Source of the DNA: Haloprofundus salilacus
GTDB taxonomy: Archaea; Halobacteriota; Halobacteria; Halobacteriales; Haloferacaceae
Length of the DNA stretch: 64,000 nt
Direction: 5' to 3'
Assembly: GCF_020150815.1 (NCBI RefSeq)
Contig: NZ_CP083723.1
Span: 930,001-994,000, forward strand
In this document: positions 1 to 8,761 of the stretch, in pieces
Layout of the letters: each line of letters opens with the position of its first letter
How positions within the stretch are numbered: the first letter of the stretch is position 1
Notes under the pieces: generated by a model
What the model was told of the DNA's origin: nothing
Databases searched by the model: none
What the model saw: only the letters and a program-made list of their open reading frames with translations
Position numbers and translations under genes: made by a program

Positions 1-719
1 TCGTCACCGTCGCGGGAATCGGCATCGTCAACTACGCTGTCGTCCGGAGTTACGGCAGTCGCGGCATCGCCGTCACCGGCTTCTTCGGCGGACTCGCCTC
101 TTCGACGGCCGTCGTCGGGACGATGCTCGACCACGTCAATCAGCGACCGGAGGCCGCCACCTACGGCGTCGCCGGGGTGTTACTCGCCAACGCCGCGATG
201 GCCGTGCGCAACCTCGCTATCGTCCTCGTCTTCACGCTCAACTCGTCGGGACCGGTGCTGACTGCCGCCATCGTTCCGCTCGGCGTTATCGTCGTCGGCA
301 GCGTCGCCATCGCCGCCGTCGTCGCCGACTGGGCGACGAGCGTCGAGATGGACCTCGAAAGCCCGTTCTCGCTCCAGAACGCGCTCTCGTTCGGGGTCGT
401 CTTCCTGCTCATCCTCGCGACGGGGACGCTCGCGCAGGCCGAGTTCGGTTCGACCGGACTGTTCATCAGCGCGTTCGCCTCGGGTCTCGTCTCCTCGGCG
501 GGCGCGACCACCTCCGCGGTGTTGCTGTACCGCAGCGGCACCATTTCCGGACCGGACGCCATCATCGCCGTGCTGCTGGCGACCGCCTCCAGTATCGTCG
601 TCAAGGCGGCGCTGTCGGCGGCGGGACCGAAGCCGTTCGCACGGCGGGTCGCGCTCTGGAGCGTCGTCGTCCTCGCGGTGTCGGGCGTGGCGACGTTCGT
701 TGTCGCGACGCTCGGGTGA
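1..719 (+). CDS. MgtC/SapB-family membrane protein, DUF4010 domain (5' end outside window)
   Basis: The frame is open from base 3, so the gene starts upstream of the window; about 238 C-terminal residues are visible. They form a very hydrophobic run of at least six membrane segments. The stretch GFFGGLASSTAVVG, followed by a later SGLVSSAGATTSAV, is the internal repeat I associate with DUF4010, which is usually fused to an N-terminal MgtC domain. Such proteins are inner-membrane proteins tied to magnesium stress or homeostasis, but DUF4010 has no proven transport activity. The protein ends with a short tail after the last hydrophobic segment. A GC-rich spacer of about 160 bp separates it from the aminotransferase, so co-transcription is uncertain. 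Confidence 0.75.
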   Translation, partial: VTVAGIGIVNYAVVRSYGSRGIAVTGFFGGLASSTAVVGTMLDHVNQRPEAATYGVAGVLLANAAMAVRNLAIVLVFTLNSSGPVLTAAIVPLGVIVVGSVAIAAVVADWATSVEMDLESPFSLQNALSFGVVFLLILATGTLAQAEFGSTGLFISAFASGLVSSAGATTSAVLLYRSGTISGPDAIIAVLLATASSIVVKAALSAAGPKPFARRVALWSVVVLAVSGVATFVVATLG

Positions 720-880
720 GCGCGACGCCTCGTGGGAGCAACGCTCGGTGGGTGCGACGCTGACGCTCGGGCGGGTAAGGGCGAGTACGAAGGCGGACGA
801 ACGTACGGTTCGTCCCGCGTCGCAATCATTGCCTGAAAGGTAACGAATCTCTTAACATATGTGTCTCCGTAGCGCGGTCT

Positions 881-2224
881 ATGGACCGCGAGACGGCTAC
901 CCCCGATGTTGAAGCGATGCCCGGTCAGCGCGCCCGCCAGTGGGCCGAACGGCACCGCGAGCACGCCGCGCCGAGTACGTACGTCTACGACTTCGTCTGG
1001 GACACCTCCGCCCCCGCGGAGGGACCGTTCTGCACCGACGTCGACGGCAACGTCCTCCTCGACTTCACGAGCCATGTCGCCGCCGCGCCGCTGGGTTACA
1101 ACAACCCCAAGATCATGGACCCATTGGCGGAGTTCGACCTCGTCGACCCGCTGAAAATCGCCGGGCAGGACTTCTACGTCTCCAGCGGTCACGACTACGA
1201 CGACGACCCGCTTCCGGGTCCCGCCGGACTGATGGAACGCCTCGTCGACGCGACCGACCACTACGGGATGGACACCGTCTTCCTCTCGAACTCCGGGGCC
1301 GAAGCCGTCGAGAATGCGCTCAAAATAAGCTACGACCACTCCGACGGCGGCAAGTACGGCGTCACCTTCGACGGCGCGTTCCACGGCCGGACGCTCGGCG
1401 CGCTCTCGCTGAACCGCTCGAAGGAAGTTTACCGCAGAAAGTTCCCCGAGATCTCGGGCATCCACGACATGCCGTACTGCGACGACCGAACCTGTTCGCC
1501 CGACTCCTGTTCGTGCGGCTTCTTCGTCGACGACACCTCCCGTCTCCGCGAGAAACTCCACCCCAAGCGCGGCCACATCAACCCCGAGGAGCTCTCCTAC
1601 ATCATCCTCGAACCGATTCAGGGCGAGGGCGGCTACCGAATCCCGAGCGACGCGTTCATGCGGGAGCTCGCGGACCTCGTCGACGAGTACGACATCACAC
1701 TCATCGCCGACGAAATTCAGTCGGGCGTCGGCCGGACCGGGAAGATGTGGGGCTCCGACCACTTCCCCATCGAACCCGACGTCATCACCGCCGCGAAGTC
1801 GCTGCGCGTCGGCGCGACCATCTCCCGGGAGGAGATCTTCCCCGCAGAGAAGAGCCGACTCTCCTCGACGTGGGGCGCGGGCGACATCGTCGCCTCGCTG
1901 CAGGGGGCGCTCACGCTCGACGCCATCGAGGAGTACGACCTCATGGACAACGCCGTCGTGCGCGGCGAGCAGTTCCTCGAGACGATGGCCGACGCCGACC
2001 TTCCGGGCGTCGAGGACCTCCGCGGGAAGGGCCTGATGCTCGCAGTCGAGTTCGAGACGAAAGAACACCGCGACGCGGTACAGGAGGCGGCGCTGAAGCG
2101 CGGTCTGCTCACCCTCGCCTGCGGCTACAGGGTGCTTCGAATCCTCCCGCCGCTGGACGTGACCGAGCGCGAGATCTCGCTCGGCTGCGACCTGCTCGGT
2201 GAGGCTATCGAAGCGGTGGCCTGA
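881..2224 (+). CDS. class III PLP-dependent aminotransferase
   Basis: A 447-residue cytoplasmic fold-type I aminotransferase of the ornithine/GABA class. Visible family motifs are NSGAEAVENALK (phosphate-binding region), FDGAFHGRTLGALS, ILEPIQGEGG and IADEIQSGVGRTG (the Asp contacting the PLP pyridine nitrogen). Lys306 in AAKSLRVGAT is the predicted Schiff-base lysine. The glycine-rich loop after the lysine is shorter than in acetylornithine or GABA aminotransferases. A small cysteine cluster (C200, C205, C210, C212) sits in the insertion after the HGRTLGALS strand and could bind metal. The substrate cannot be assigned; an omega-amino acid or glutamate-family substrate is likely. ATG 881 follows an AT-rich stretch (acatatgtgtc) and begins right where similarity starts. 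It appears monocistronic. Confidence 0.88.
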   Translation: MDRETATPDVEAMPGQRARQWAERHREHAAPSTYVYDFVWDTSAPAEGPFCTDVDGNVLLDFTSHVAAAPLGYNNPKIMDPLAEFDLVDPLKIAGQDFYVSSGHDYDDDPLPGPAGLMERLVDATDHYGMDTVFLSNSGAEAVENALKISYDHSDGGKYGVTFDGAFHGRTLGALSLNRSKEVYRRKFPEISGIHDMPYCDDRTCSPDSCSCGFFVDDTSRLREKLHPKRGHINPEELSYIILEPIQGEGGYRIPSDAFMRELADLVDEYDITLIADEIQSGVGRTGKMWGSDHFPIEPDVITAAKSLRVGATISREEIFPAEKSRLSSTWGAGDIVASLQGALTLDAIEEYDLMDNAVVRGEQFLETMADADLPGVEDLRGKGLMLAVEFETKEHRDAVQEAALKRGLLTLACGYRVLRILPPLDVTEREISLGCDLLGEAIEAVA

Positions 2225-2360
2225 GTCACCGGTGCCCGTTATCCGAGGACACGACCACCCCGTTTCGTGACCGATACCAGACAGCGGCCACGACAGTCGA
2301 TTTTTGACACACAACTGCCATTAGTTTCTGTCGTCTATCGCGTCTGACGAGGATGACGCC

Positions 2361-4631
2361 ATGGACGACCACTACAACTCGAAAAACGGCGAACGAACTA
2401 CCGAACACGCCGACCACGAGGGAGAACGGGACAGAGGGAGTGAGGAGACCAATGAGTCCGCGGACCCGCGCGTAGAACAGTCACTCCTCGAAGACGAAGC
2501 CGACGCCGACGAAGCCGAACGAGAGGTCGAGCATGGAGAAGGTGGTCACGGTCACGACGGTCACGGTGATTCCGACGGCCACGGCGGCCACGACGACCAC
2601 GACGACCACGGCGGAATGCACGCCGGCCACGAACAGATGTTTCGCCGGCGCTTCTTCGTCTCGACGCTGCTGTCGATTCCGGTGCTGCTCTACAGCGAGA
2701 CGCTCCAGCAGTGGCTCGGTTTCTCGGTGCCCGCGTTCCCCGGCAGCGAGTGGATAAATCCGGTTTTTGCGATAATCGTCTTCGCGTACGGGGGCGTCCC
2801 GTTCCTTCGAATGGCCGTTCCGGAGCTACGCGACCGTTCGCCGGGGATGATGACGCTCATCTCGATGGCCATCTCCGTCGCGTTCGTCTACAGCCTCGCG
2901 AGCGTCGTTTTTCCGACGACCACGGCGTTCTTCTGGGAACTCGTGACGCTCATCGACATCATGCTGCTCGGCCACTGGATAGAGATGCGGAGCGTCCGAC
3001 GCGCGTCGAGCGCGCTCAACGAACTCGCCAAACTGATTCCCGACACCGCCGAGCGGATCTCCGAAGACGGAGGGGTAGAGGAGGTTCCCGTGAGCGACCT
3101 CTCCAAAAACGATCTCGTCCTCGTGCGACCCGGCGCGAACGTCCCCGCCGACGGGGTCGTCGAGGAGGGCGACTCCGACGTGAACGAGGCGATGATTACG
3201 GGCGAGTCGCGTCCGGTCTCGAAGGAACCGGGCGACGAAGTCATCGGTGGCACCGTCAATGGCGACGGGAGCCTCCGAGTCCGAATCACCGCGACCGGCG
3301 AGGAGACGGCGCTCGCGGGCATCATGCGACTCGTCGAGGAGGCGCAGGGGAGCAAATCCAAAACGCAGGTGCTCGCGGACCGCGCGGCGGGATGGTTGTT
3401 CTACGTCGCGGTGGCGTCGGCCACCGTCACCGCCGTCGCGTGGACGGTCGCCACCTCGTTCGGCGGCCCGGTCATCGAGCGCGCGGTCACCGTGCTCGTC
3501 ATCGCCTGTCCGCACGCACTCGGCCTCGCGATTCCGCTCGTCGTCGCCATCAACACATCACTGGCGGCGCGAAACGGGATGCTCGTCCGCGACCGAATCG
3601 CCATGGAACGGGCGCGCGAACTCGACACCGTCGTCTTCGACAAGACCGGGACGCTCACGAAGGGCGAACAGGGCATCGTGGACGTCGAGACCGTCGACGA
3701 CCTCGCCGAGGACGAGGCGTTCGCGCTCGCCGCCGCCGTCGAGGGCGACTCCGAGCACATGATCGCGCAGGCTATCCGCGAAGCAGCGGATGAGCGCGGC
3801 GTCGAACCGCCGAACGCGACGAGGTTCGAGGCGCTCAAGGGTCGCGGTGTCCGCGCGACGGTCGACAGCGAGACGGTATACGTCGGCGGGCCGAACCTCC
3901 TCTCGCAACTCGACGGGGACGCGCCACCGGCGCTCACCAAGTTCGCCGAGCGCGCCGGAAGCAATGCACAGACCGTCGTCTATCTTGTCCGCGAGGACGA
4001 ACCGGTCGCCGCCTTCGCGCTCGCGGACGTCGTCCGCGAAGAGAGCTACCAAGTCGTCGAGGCGCTCCACGAACTCGGGGTCGAGGTGGCGATGCTGACC
4101 GGCGACTCCGAGGACGTGGCCCGCGCCGTCGCCGAGGAACTCGGTATCGACACCGTCTTCGCCGAGGTGCTTCCCGAGGACAAAGACGAGAAAATCGGCG
4201 AGCTTCAGAGCGGGGGCAACCTCGTCGCGATGGTCGGTGACGGCGTGAACGACGCGCCCGCGCTCACACGCGCCGACGTCGGCATCGCCATCGGGAGCGG
4301 AACGGACGTCGCCGTCCAGTCGGCGGATGTCATCCTCGTCCAGAACAACCCGCTCGACGTAGTTCGACTCGTCAAACTCAGCAGGGCGAGCTACCGGAAG
4401 ATGCAGCAGAACCTCGTCTGGGCTGCCGGATACAACGTGTTCGCCATCCCGCTGGCGGCGGGCGCTCTCGCGCCGTTCGGAATCCTCCTCTCGCCCGCGG
4501 TCGGTGCGCTCCTCATGTCGCTGAGCACGGTCATCGTCGCCATCAACGCGCAGTTCCTCCGGCGAGTGGACCTTGACCTCCCGTCTCTTCCAGGCGTCTC
4601 TCCGCCGGCGACTCCGCGTCTGGCGGACTGA
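2361..4631 (+). CDS. copB: CPH-type heavy-metal translocating P1B-ATPase (CopB-like)
   Basis: A 756-residue metal-export ATPase. The soluble N-terminus is acidic and then histidine-rich (about residues 65-90, repeated [12 protein letters not shown] patterns) in place of a CxxC heavy-metal domain. Eight membrane segments are expected. Diagnostic motifs are TGES at 280-283 (actuator), CPH at 383-385 in [22 protein letters not shown] with phosphorylated Asp427, and GDGVNDAP at 626-633. CPH instead of CPC marks the P1B-3 (CopB) subclass, generally linked to Cu(I), Cu(II) or silver export. The His-rich tail fits metal sensing or buffering. No metalloregulator or chaperone gene is adjacent, so the exact metal is inferred. 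Confidence 0.93.
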   Translation: MDDHYNSKNGERTTEHADHEGERDRGSEETNESADPRVEQSLLEDEADADEAEREVEHGEGGHGHDGHGDSDGHGGHDDHDDHGGMHAGHEQMFRRRFFVSTLLSIPVLLYSETLQQWLGFSVPAFPGSEWINPVFAIIVFAYGGVPFLRMAVPELRDRSPGMMTLISMAISVAFVYSLASVVFPTTTAFFWELVTLIDIMLLGHWIEMRSVRRASSALNELAKLIPDTAERISEDGGVEEVPVSDLSKNDLVLVRPGANVPADGVVEEGDSDVNEAMITGESRPVSKEPGDEVIGGTVNGDGSLRVRITATGEETALAGIMRLVEEAQGSKSKTQVLADRAAGWLFYVAVASATVTAVAWTVATSFGGPVIERAVTVLVIACPHALGLAIPLVVAINTSLAARNGMLVRDRIAMERARELDTVVFDKTGTLTKGEQGIVDVETVDDLAEDEAFALAAAVEGDSEHMIAQAIREAADERGVEPPNATRFEALKGRGVRATVDSETVYVGGPNLLSQLDGDAPPALTKFAERAGSNAQTVVYLVREDEPVAAFALADVVREESYQVVEALHELGVEVAMLTGDSEDVARAVAEELGIDTVFAEVLPEDKDEKIGELQSGGNLVAMVGDGVNDAPALTRADVGIAIGSGTDVAVQSADVILVQNNPLDVVRLVKLSRASYRKMQQNLVWAAGYNVFAIPLAAGALAPFGILLSPAVGALLMSLSTVIVAINAQFLRRVDLDLPSLPGVSPPATPRLAD

Positions 4632-5003
4632 GCGAACGAACCTTTTTGAACGCAGCGGCCACCTCGCTCCGTGACCTGAAAACCGGCGCTGGAGCGGTCG
4701 AGGCAGGTGTACGGAGCGCCGTCCTGCGTGTCGAAGCGGAGAGCGATACTCCGTCTGTTAGCATCCGCTGTAGCCGCGAGAGCGACGCAACCAACCGGCG
4801 CGCGCCGGAGCGCTCCTGCGTGGGCGCGACTACTCGTGCGAGGGGCGAGTAGCGCAGGGAACGAAGCGACCGAGCAACGCAGTCGGCTGGGGAGGACGAA
4901 GCTCAACGCGTGTCGCGCCGTCGTGCGCGGCTCGCGCAATGCGGGCCTGGCGGACATGCTAAGGGCGAGGCGCGGACCACGCCGGGGCCGCGCCGAGGGC
5001 TTT
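4632..5003. other. 372-bp region without a recognisable gene
   Basis: Between the end of the P-type ATPase and the tail of the convergent 141-residue protein. It starts with a short T-run (cctttttg, near 4642) that may end the ATPase transcript. The rest is GC-rich with many gcgag/gaacg words and no frame showing acidic haloarchaeal protein composition. I looked for RNase P RNA, SRP RNA and tRNA hallmarks and saw none. It may be a decayed gene. Confidence 0.5.
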
Positions 5004-5429
5004 CTACATCTGATACCGGCGCACGTCGTCGCGCTCGGGGTACTGGTTCGCGCCCGTCATCTCGTCGTACGTCATGCCGGCGAGGTACTCGTCGTAGGTG
5101 GTGTCGTACGCCTGCCGGAGGTGGAAGTCGAGGTCGCCGCTGCCGACGGTCGACTGAAACAGCGTGTGGACCGCACGGCGAATCAACTCGCCCTCGTCGC
5201 CGTCGAAGACGGCCGACAGCATCGCCAACTCGTGTTTCGTCTCGCGGTCGAGGTCGAGGGAGATCGAGTCGTCGTACTCGCCGTACTGTGCGTCCACGTC
5301 GTCGCGGAGGTCGTCGAGGCTCACACCCGAGGGTCGGTCGGCCGGCCGATTACCGTTTTCGACTTCGTCGACTGTCGACTCAGGCGAGACCGGTCCCGCA
5401 GTCTCGGCAGATGGTGCGTCCGGTGACAT
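5004..5429 (-). CDS. haloarchaeal conserved hypothetical protein (141 aa)
   Basis: A soluble, acidic protein. The first 50 residues are Pro/Ser/Glu-rich and probably disordered. The core begins near SLDDLRDDVDAQYGEYDD, followed by SLDLDRETKHELAML and GELIRRAVHTLFQ, which resembles a ribbon-helix-helix or small helical segment; this similarity is weak. I do not recognise a named family. The chosen start, ATG 5429, lies inside the last 50 bp of the upstream zinc-ribbon gene in another frame. Longer versions would overlap it further, and a shorter version could start at an internal codon. Same strand and overlap with the upstream gene suggest co-expression. Confidence 0.65.
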   Translation of the reverse strand: MSPDAPSAETAGPVSPESTVDEVENGNRPADRPSGVSLDDLRDDVDAQYGEYDDSISLDLDRETKHELAMLSAVFDGDEGELIRRAVHTLFQSTVGSGDLDFHLRQAYDTTYDEYLAGMTYDEMTGANQYPERDDVRRYQM

Positions 5430-5637
5430 TGTGCGTCCCGCAGTCGGGGCAGTCGGTGAAGCTGCCACGTTGCCGCGAGGGTAGTCGGTGGCGTTCTTCG
5501 AGCCCGCCCGAGATGACGAGCGAGATGCCGACGAGCAACACGAGCCAACCGAGCGGCCCGGCCGCGAGGAGAACGAGCGTCGACGCCGGGAGAACGATGA
5601 CGGCGACGCCGAGTTGAATAGCGGTGCTTGACTCCAT
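5380..5637 (-). CDS. small two-helix membrane protein with C-terminal zinc ribbon
   Basis: An 85-residue protein. Two hydrophobic helices (about residues 7-25 and 29-46, with AAGPLGWLVLLVGISLVIS) are followed by a short basic linker. The C-terminal rubredoxin-like zinc ribbon has CPDCGTHNVTG and ICRDCGTG (two CxxC knuckles 12 residues apart). Such fusions anchor a zinc ribbon at the cytoplasmic face of the membrane; the partner is unknown. ATG 5637 is preferred over the upstream in-frame ATG at 5694 because the intervening 19 residues are not protein-like and the region 5650-5680 is AT-rich (tactatatact), looking like promoter DNA. Confidence 0.7.
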   Translation of the reverse strand: MESSTAIQLGVAVIVLPASTLVLLAAGPLGWLVLLVGISLVISGGLEERHRLPSRQRGSFTDCPDCGTHNVTGRTICRDCGTGLA

Positions 5638-5781
5638 ACCCGCCGATTCGACTCCTGTACTATATACTTTCACCCTGATTCGTGTTGGTGTCAACGAGTC
5701 TACGAGACCGGAGAACGTTCGTCGACCGGTCGCGGTCCGGAACCGTCACCGCTTAACGGCCGAGCGGCAGAACAGTCGACG

Positions 5782-6747
5782 ATGACTGACGTACCGGCCG
5801 ACGCCGACGACGCCGATCGTCGACTCCCGTCCGCACCGACGGATCTCGACGCCGTCCGCGACGCCCTCGTCGCGTGGTACGAAGCGGACCACCGCGACTA
5901 CCCGTGGCGGCGGACCGACGACCCGTACGCGATTCTCGTCTCGGAGGTGATGAGCCAGCAGACGCAACTCGACCGAGTCGTCCCCGCGTGGGAGGCGTTT
6001 CTCGACCGTTGGCCGTCCGCCGGCGATCTTGCGGCGGCCGACCGCGCCGACGTGGTCTCGTTCTGGTCGGGCCACAGCCTCGGCTACAACAACCGCGCGA
6101 AATACCTCCACGAGGCGGCGAATCAGGTCGAGACGGAGTACGACGGCGAGTTCCCGCGGACGCCCGGAGAGTTACAGGAACTAATGGGCGTCGGCCCCTA
6201 CACCGCCAACGCCGTCGCGAGTTTCGCGTTCAACGAGGGCGACGCCGTCGTCGACACTAACGTCAAGCGCGTGCTGCACCGCGCCTTCGACGTACCGGAC
6301 GACGACACGGCGTTCGAGGCGGCGGCGACCGAACTCATGCCCGACAGCGAGTCGCGCGTCTGGAACAACGCTATCATGGAACTGGGCGGAGTCGCCTGCA
6401 CGAAAACGCCGACCTGCGACGAGTCGGGGTGTCCGTGGCGACGCTGGTGTCGCGCCTACGAGACCGGCGACTTCACGGCTCCGGACGTACCGACGCAGCC
6501 GAGTTTCGAGGGGAGTCGGCGGCAGTTCCGTGGGCGGGTGATCCGGACGCTCGGCGAGTACGACGAACTCACGCTCGACGCGCTCGGCCCGCGGGTCCGC
6601 GTCGACTACGGCGACGAGACGGGTCGCGAGTGGTTGCAGGACCTCGTCGACGACCTGGCGAGCGACGGTCTCGTCGAAGTCGTCGACGGCGAGAGAGACG
6701 GCGAGAGCGACACGAACGGCGAACTCGTCGTCCGACTCCGTCGCTGA
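5782..6747 (+). CDS. mutY: A/G-specific adenine DNA glycosylase MutY
   Basis: A 321-residue base-excision repair enzyme that removes adenine opposite 8-oxoguanine. The N-terminal HhH-GPD glycosylase fold is clear: the catalytic Glu in VSEVMSQQTQLDRV, the SLGYNNRAKYL region, the helix-hairpin-helix LMGVGPYTANAVASFAF, and the catalytic Asp in VVDTNVKRVLHRAF. The iron-sulphur loop has four cysteines (C206, C212, C217, C223) spaced X5-X4-X5 instead of the usual X6-X2-X5. After it comes a segment of about 95 residues resembling a winged helix (GRVIRTLGEYDELTLDAL ... DLASDGLVEVVDG); I see no MutT-like 8-oxoG recognition domain. ATG 5782 is the natural start. The gene stands alone, divergent from the zinc-ribbon gene. 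Confidence 0.93.
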   Translation: MTDVPADADDADRRLPSAPTDLDAVRDALVAWYEADHRDYPWRRTDDPYAILVSEVMSQQTQLDRVVPAWEAFLDRWPSAGDLAAADRADVVSFWSGHSLGYNNRAKYLHEAANQVETEYDGEFPRTPGELQELMGVGPYTANAVASFAFNEGDAVVDTNVKRVLHRAFDVPDDDTAFEAAATELMPDSESRVWNNAIMELGGVACTKTPTCDESGCPWRRWCRAYETGDFTAPDVPTQPSFEGSRRQFRGRVIRTLGEYDELTLDALGPRVRVDYGDETGREWLQDLVDDLASDGLVEVVDGERDGESDTNGELVVRLRR

Positions 6748-6857
6748 ATCGCCGCCAACCCTGCCGCCAAATCCGCCCCGACGCCGCCGAGGACCGAACG
6801 CGGAGTCGACGGTCGTGGGGCCGTACAGTTTTGCCACGCGCCGCCCGAGAACACGTC

Positions 6858-7466
6858 ATGCCGACACCCGTCGTCGCGGTCTGCGGAAGTCTCCGGGAGC
6901 GAAGCTACACCCGACTGGCGCTGCAGCGCGCGCTCGAAGCCGTCGAGGACGCCGGTGGAACCGGCGAACTGGTCGACCTCCGGGAGTACGACCTTCCGGT
7001 GCTGAACGCGGACGAGCGTACCGCGGGCGACGCCGAGCGGCTGCGCCGAGCGGTACGCGAGGCGGACGCCGTGCTGCTCGGAACGCCGGTGTATCACGGG
7101 TCGTACTCGGGCGTGCTGAAGAACGCGCTCGACTACTGCCGGTTCGACGAACTGGAGGGGAAGACAGTCGGGTTACTCGCCGTCGCGGGGGGTGCGTTTC
7201 CGGTGACGGCGCTCGATCACCTCCGTTCGGTCTGTCGCGCGTTCAATGCCTGGGTACTGCCGCATCAGGTCGCGATCCCGCGGGCGAGCGGCGCGTTCGA
7301 CGAGGGGGAGTTCGTCGACGAGCGACTCGAGTCGCGCGTCGCGACGCTCGGGCAGCGAGTCGTCGAGTACGCGATCATCGAACCCGACCCGCCGACGTTC
7401 GAGAGCGACCAGAACGTCGGCGCGGGCGAGCGCTCGGCGGAGTCAGGCGGACAGTCGGCGGAGTGA
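6858..7466 (+). CDS. NADPH-dependent FMN reductase family flavoprotein
   Basis: A 202-residue flavodoxin-fold oxidoreductase. The N-terminal VVAVCGSLRERSYTRLAL is the FMN phosphate-binding loop (GSxRxxS/Y). LLGTPVYHGSYSGVLKNALDY is the second family signature (P-x-Y-x-xS-x-S-G-x-LKNalD). Proteins of this group reduce FMN, quinones or azo compounds with NAD(P)H. The last 30 residues are acidic and probably disordered. ATG 6858 places the GSLR loop at residues 9-12, as in the family, so the long in-frame upstream extension is discarded. It lies 110 bp after mutY on the same strand but with a plausible promoter (gtacagttttgcc) between them. Confidence 0.88.
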   Translation: MPTPVVAVCGSLRERSYTRLALQRALEAVEDAGGTGELVDLREYDLPVLNADERTAGDAERLRRAVREADAVLLGTPVYHGSYSGVLKNALDYCRFDELEGKTVGLLAVAGGAFPVTALDHLRSVCRAFNAWVLPHQVAIPRASGAFDEGEFVDERLESRVATLGQRVVEYAIIEPDPPTFESDQNVGAGERSAESGGQSAE

Positions 7467-7500
7467 GTCGGTCGTCGCTGCCGGACGCACCCGCGGCCGC

Positions 7501-8655
7501 TCAGTTCGTCTCCGCGCGGGTGAGGTCCGGCGGCAGCCACGACGGTTGTCGTTGCCGTTCCTCGAAATCTAGCGAGTCGTCACCCGCGAGCGCCCGCGCG
7601 TCGGCGGCAGAGTAGACCGAGCCGTCTCGGTGGAAGACGCCGTTGATTCGGCCCTTCTCGCGCTGGTCGGGCAGATACGCCGGTTTCAGCATGAGCGACC
7701 AGAAGAAGTCGCCGTCGACAGGACCGCTCCGAATCGTCTCCGCGAGCGACGCGTAGTTGGGGAGGAACCTGTTCGGCGGTTCCTCGCGCGTGCGCTGCCA
7801 CTCGGTGATCCAGACCGGTTTGTCGTGCTCGTCGGCGAATTCGCGGGCGTTCCGCATCCGCTCGTCCATCTTCTGCGCCGTCGGCGGGAGATTGAGGTGG
7901 AACTGGAACGCGTCGAGTTCGGGGTCGTCGTACAGCGTGTTGTACCGAAGTTCCTTACAGCCCATCGTCAGCGGGAGATCCCCTCGATTGTCGTCGGCGA
8001 CGCGCAGCATCCGGCGAGCGAACTTTAGCCGCTGGTCCCAGTCGCCGGGTTCGTTCATGATTTCGAGCGCGAGCAGCGCGTCGTCGTCGCCGTAGCGGTC
8101 GACGAACCACTCGACGTACTCGCGCGGACCGCCCGGTTTCCGGCCGAACCGGTCGCCGGCGTCGCGTCCTTCCTCGGTGTGTGCAGTGTCGTCGAGGCCG
8201 AGCGCCCGCTTCGCCTCCGAGAAGATACTACCGTCCCCGTCGTCGCTCCCACTGCTGTCGCCGCGACCGGTCCACCGGTTCTCGTCGTTGATGATCTCGT
8301 GAGAGGGCGAGCGGACGGCGCAGGCGGTGTGCGGGTCGCGGTCGCGGCAGCGCTCACGGGTCGGCTCTTCGCCCGCGCTCTCGAAGAGGATTGGGAGGAC
8401 GCGGATACCCTCCTCCTCGGCGGTCGACAGCAGGTTGTCGACGCTTCGCTCCATCGACTCGGGGGCGTCGAACCAGTACTCGTAGCTGAGAAAGAGGCGA
8501 ACCGCGTCGCGGTTCAGTCGCGCCGCGAGGCGAAAGTCCCGCTCGGTCTCGTCGGGGTCGTACTCCTCCCAGAACTGGTAGGCGTTGAACGCTCGCGCGG
8601 GGACGTACACTGCGCCGCGAACGTCCGAGAGCCGCCCGTCCGTGGTGGTCGACAT
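7501..8655 (-). CDS. cytoplasmic clan GH-A glycoside hydrolase (GH5/mannanase-like)
   Basis: A 384-residue (beta/alpha)8-barrel protein. LLALEIMNEPGDW carries the NEP motif with the acid/base Glu, and PVWITEWQRT carries the likely nucleophile Glu; together they mark clan GH-A retaining glycosidases. An N-terminal RGAVYVPARAFNAYQFWEEY followed by ARLNRDAVRLFLSYEYW resembles GH5 beta-mannanase/cellulase-like proteins. A charged insertion of about 60 residues lies before the NEP strand. There is no Sec or Tat signal, so it should act inside the cell, unlike most cellulases. ATG 8655 gives MSTTTDGRLSDVRG; earlier in-frame codons would overlap the tdk start. The substrate is unknown. Confidence 0.75.
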   Translation of the reverse strand: MSTTTDGRLSDVRGAVYVPARAFNAYQFWEEYDPDETERDFRLAARLNRDAVRLFLSYEYWFDAPESMERSVDNLLSTAEEEGIRVLPILFESAGEEPTRERCRDRDPHTACAVRSPSHEIINDENRWTGRGDSSGSDDGDGSIFSEAKRALGLDDTAHTEEGRDAGDRFGRKPGGPREYVEWFVDRYGDDDALLALEIMNEPGDWDQRLKFARRMLRVADDNRGDLPLTMGCKELRYNTLYDDPELDAFQFHLNLPPTAQKMDERMRNAREFADEHDKPVWITEWQRTREEPPNRFLPNYASLAETIRSGPVDGDFFWSLMLKPAYLPDQREKGRINGVFHRDGSVYSAADARALAGDDSLDFEERQRQPSWLPPDLTRAETN

Positions 8656-8761
8656 GGCGTGATTGGATGCCACGCGGAGTCGGTTATCGGTTCGGTGCGA
8701 GGCGACGACAGTCCGACGAAGAAGACAATCGTTTTGGTCTCGCTCGAACCGAGAACACCCA

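Noticed and set aside
161-2314. Very long open frame antisense to the first two genes
   Set aside because: It spans the intergenic gap and mirrors the sense genes; its protein composition has no haloarchaeal character. Long antisense frames are expected at this GC content and were dropped throughout.
4780-4990. Possible structured RNA in the GC-rich gap
   Set aside because: No RNase P, SRP or tRNA conserved blocks are present; the many short repeats are typical of haloarchaeal GC-rich intergenic DNA.
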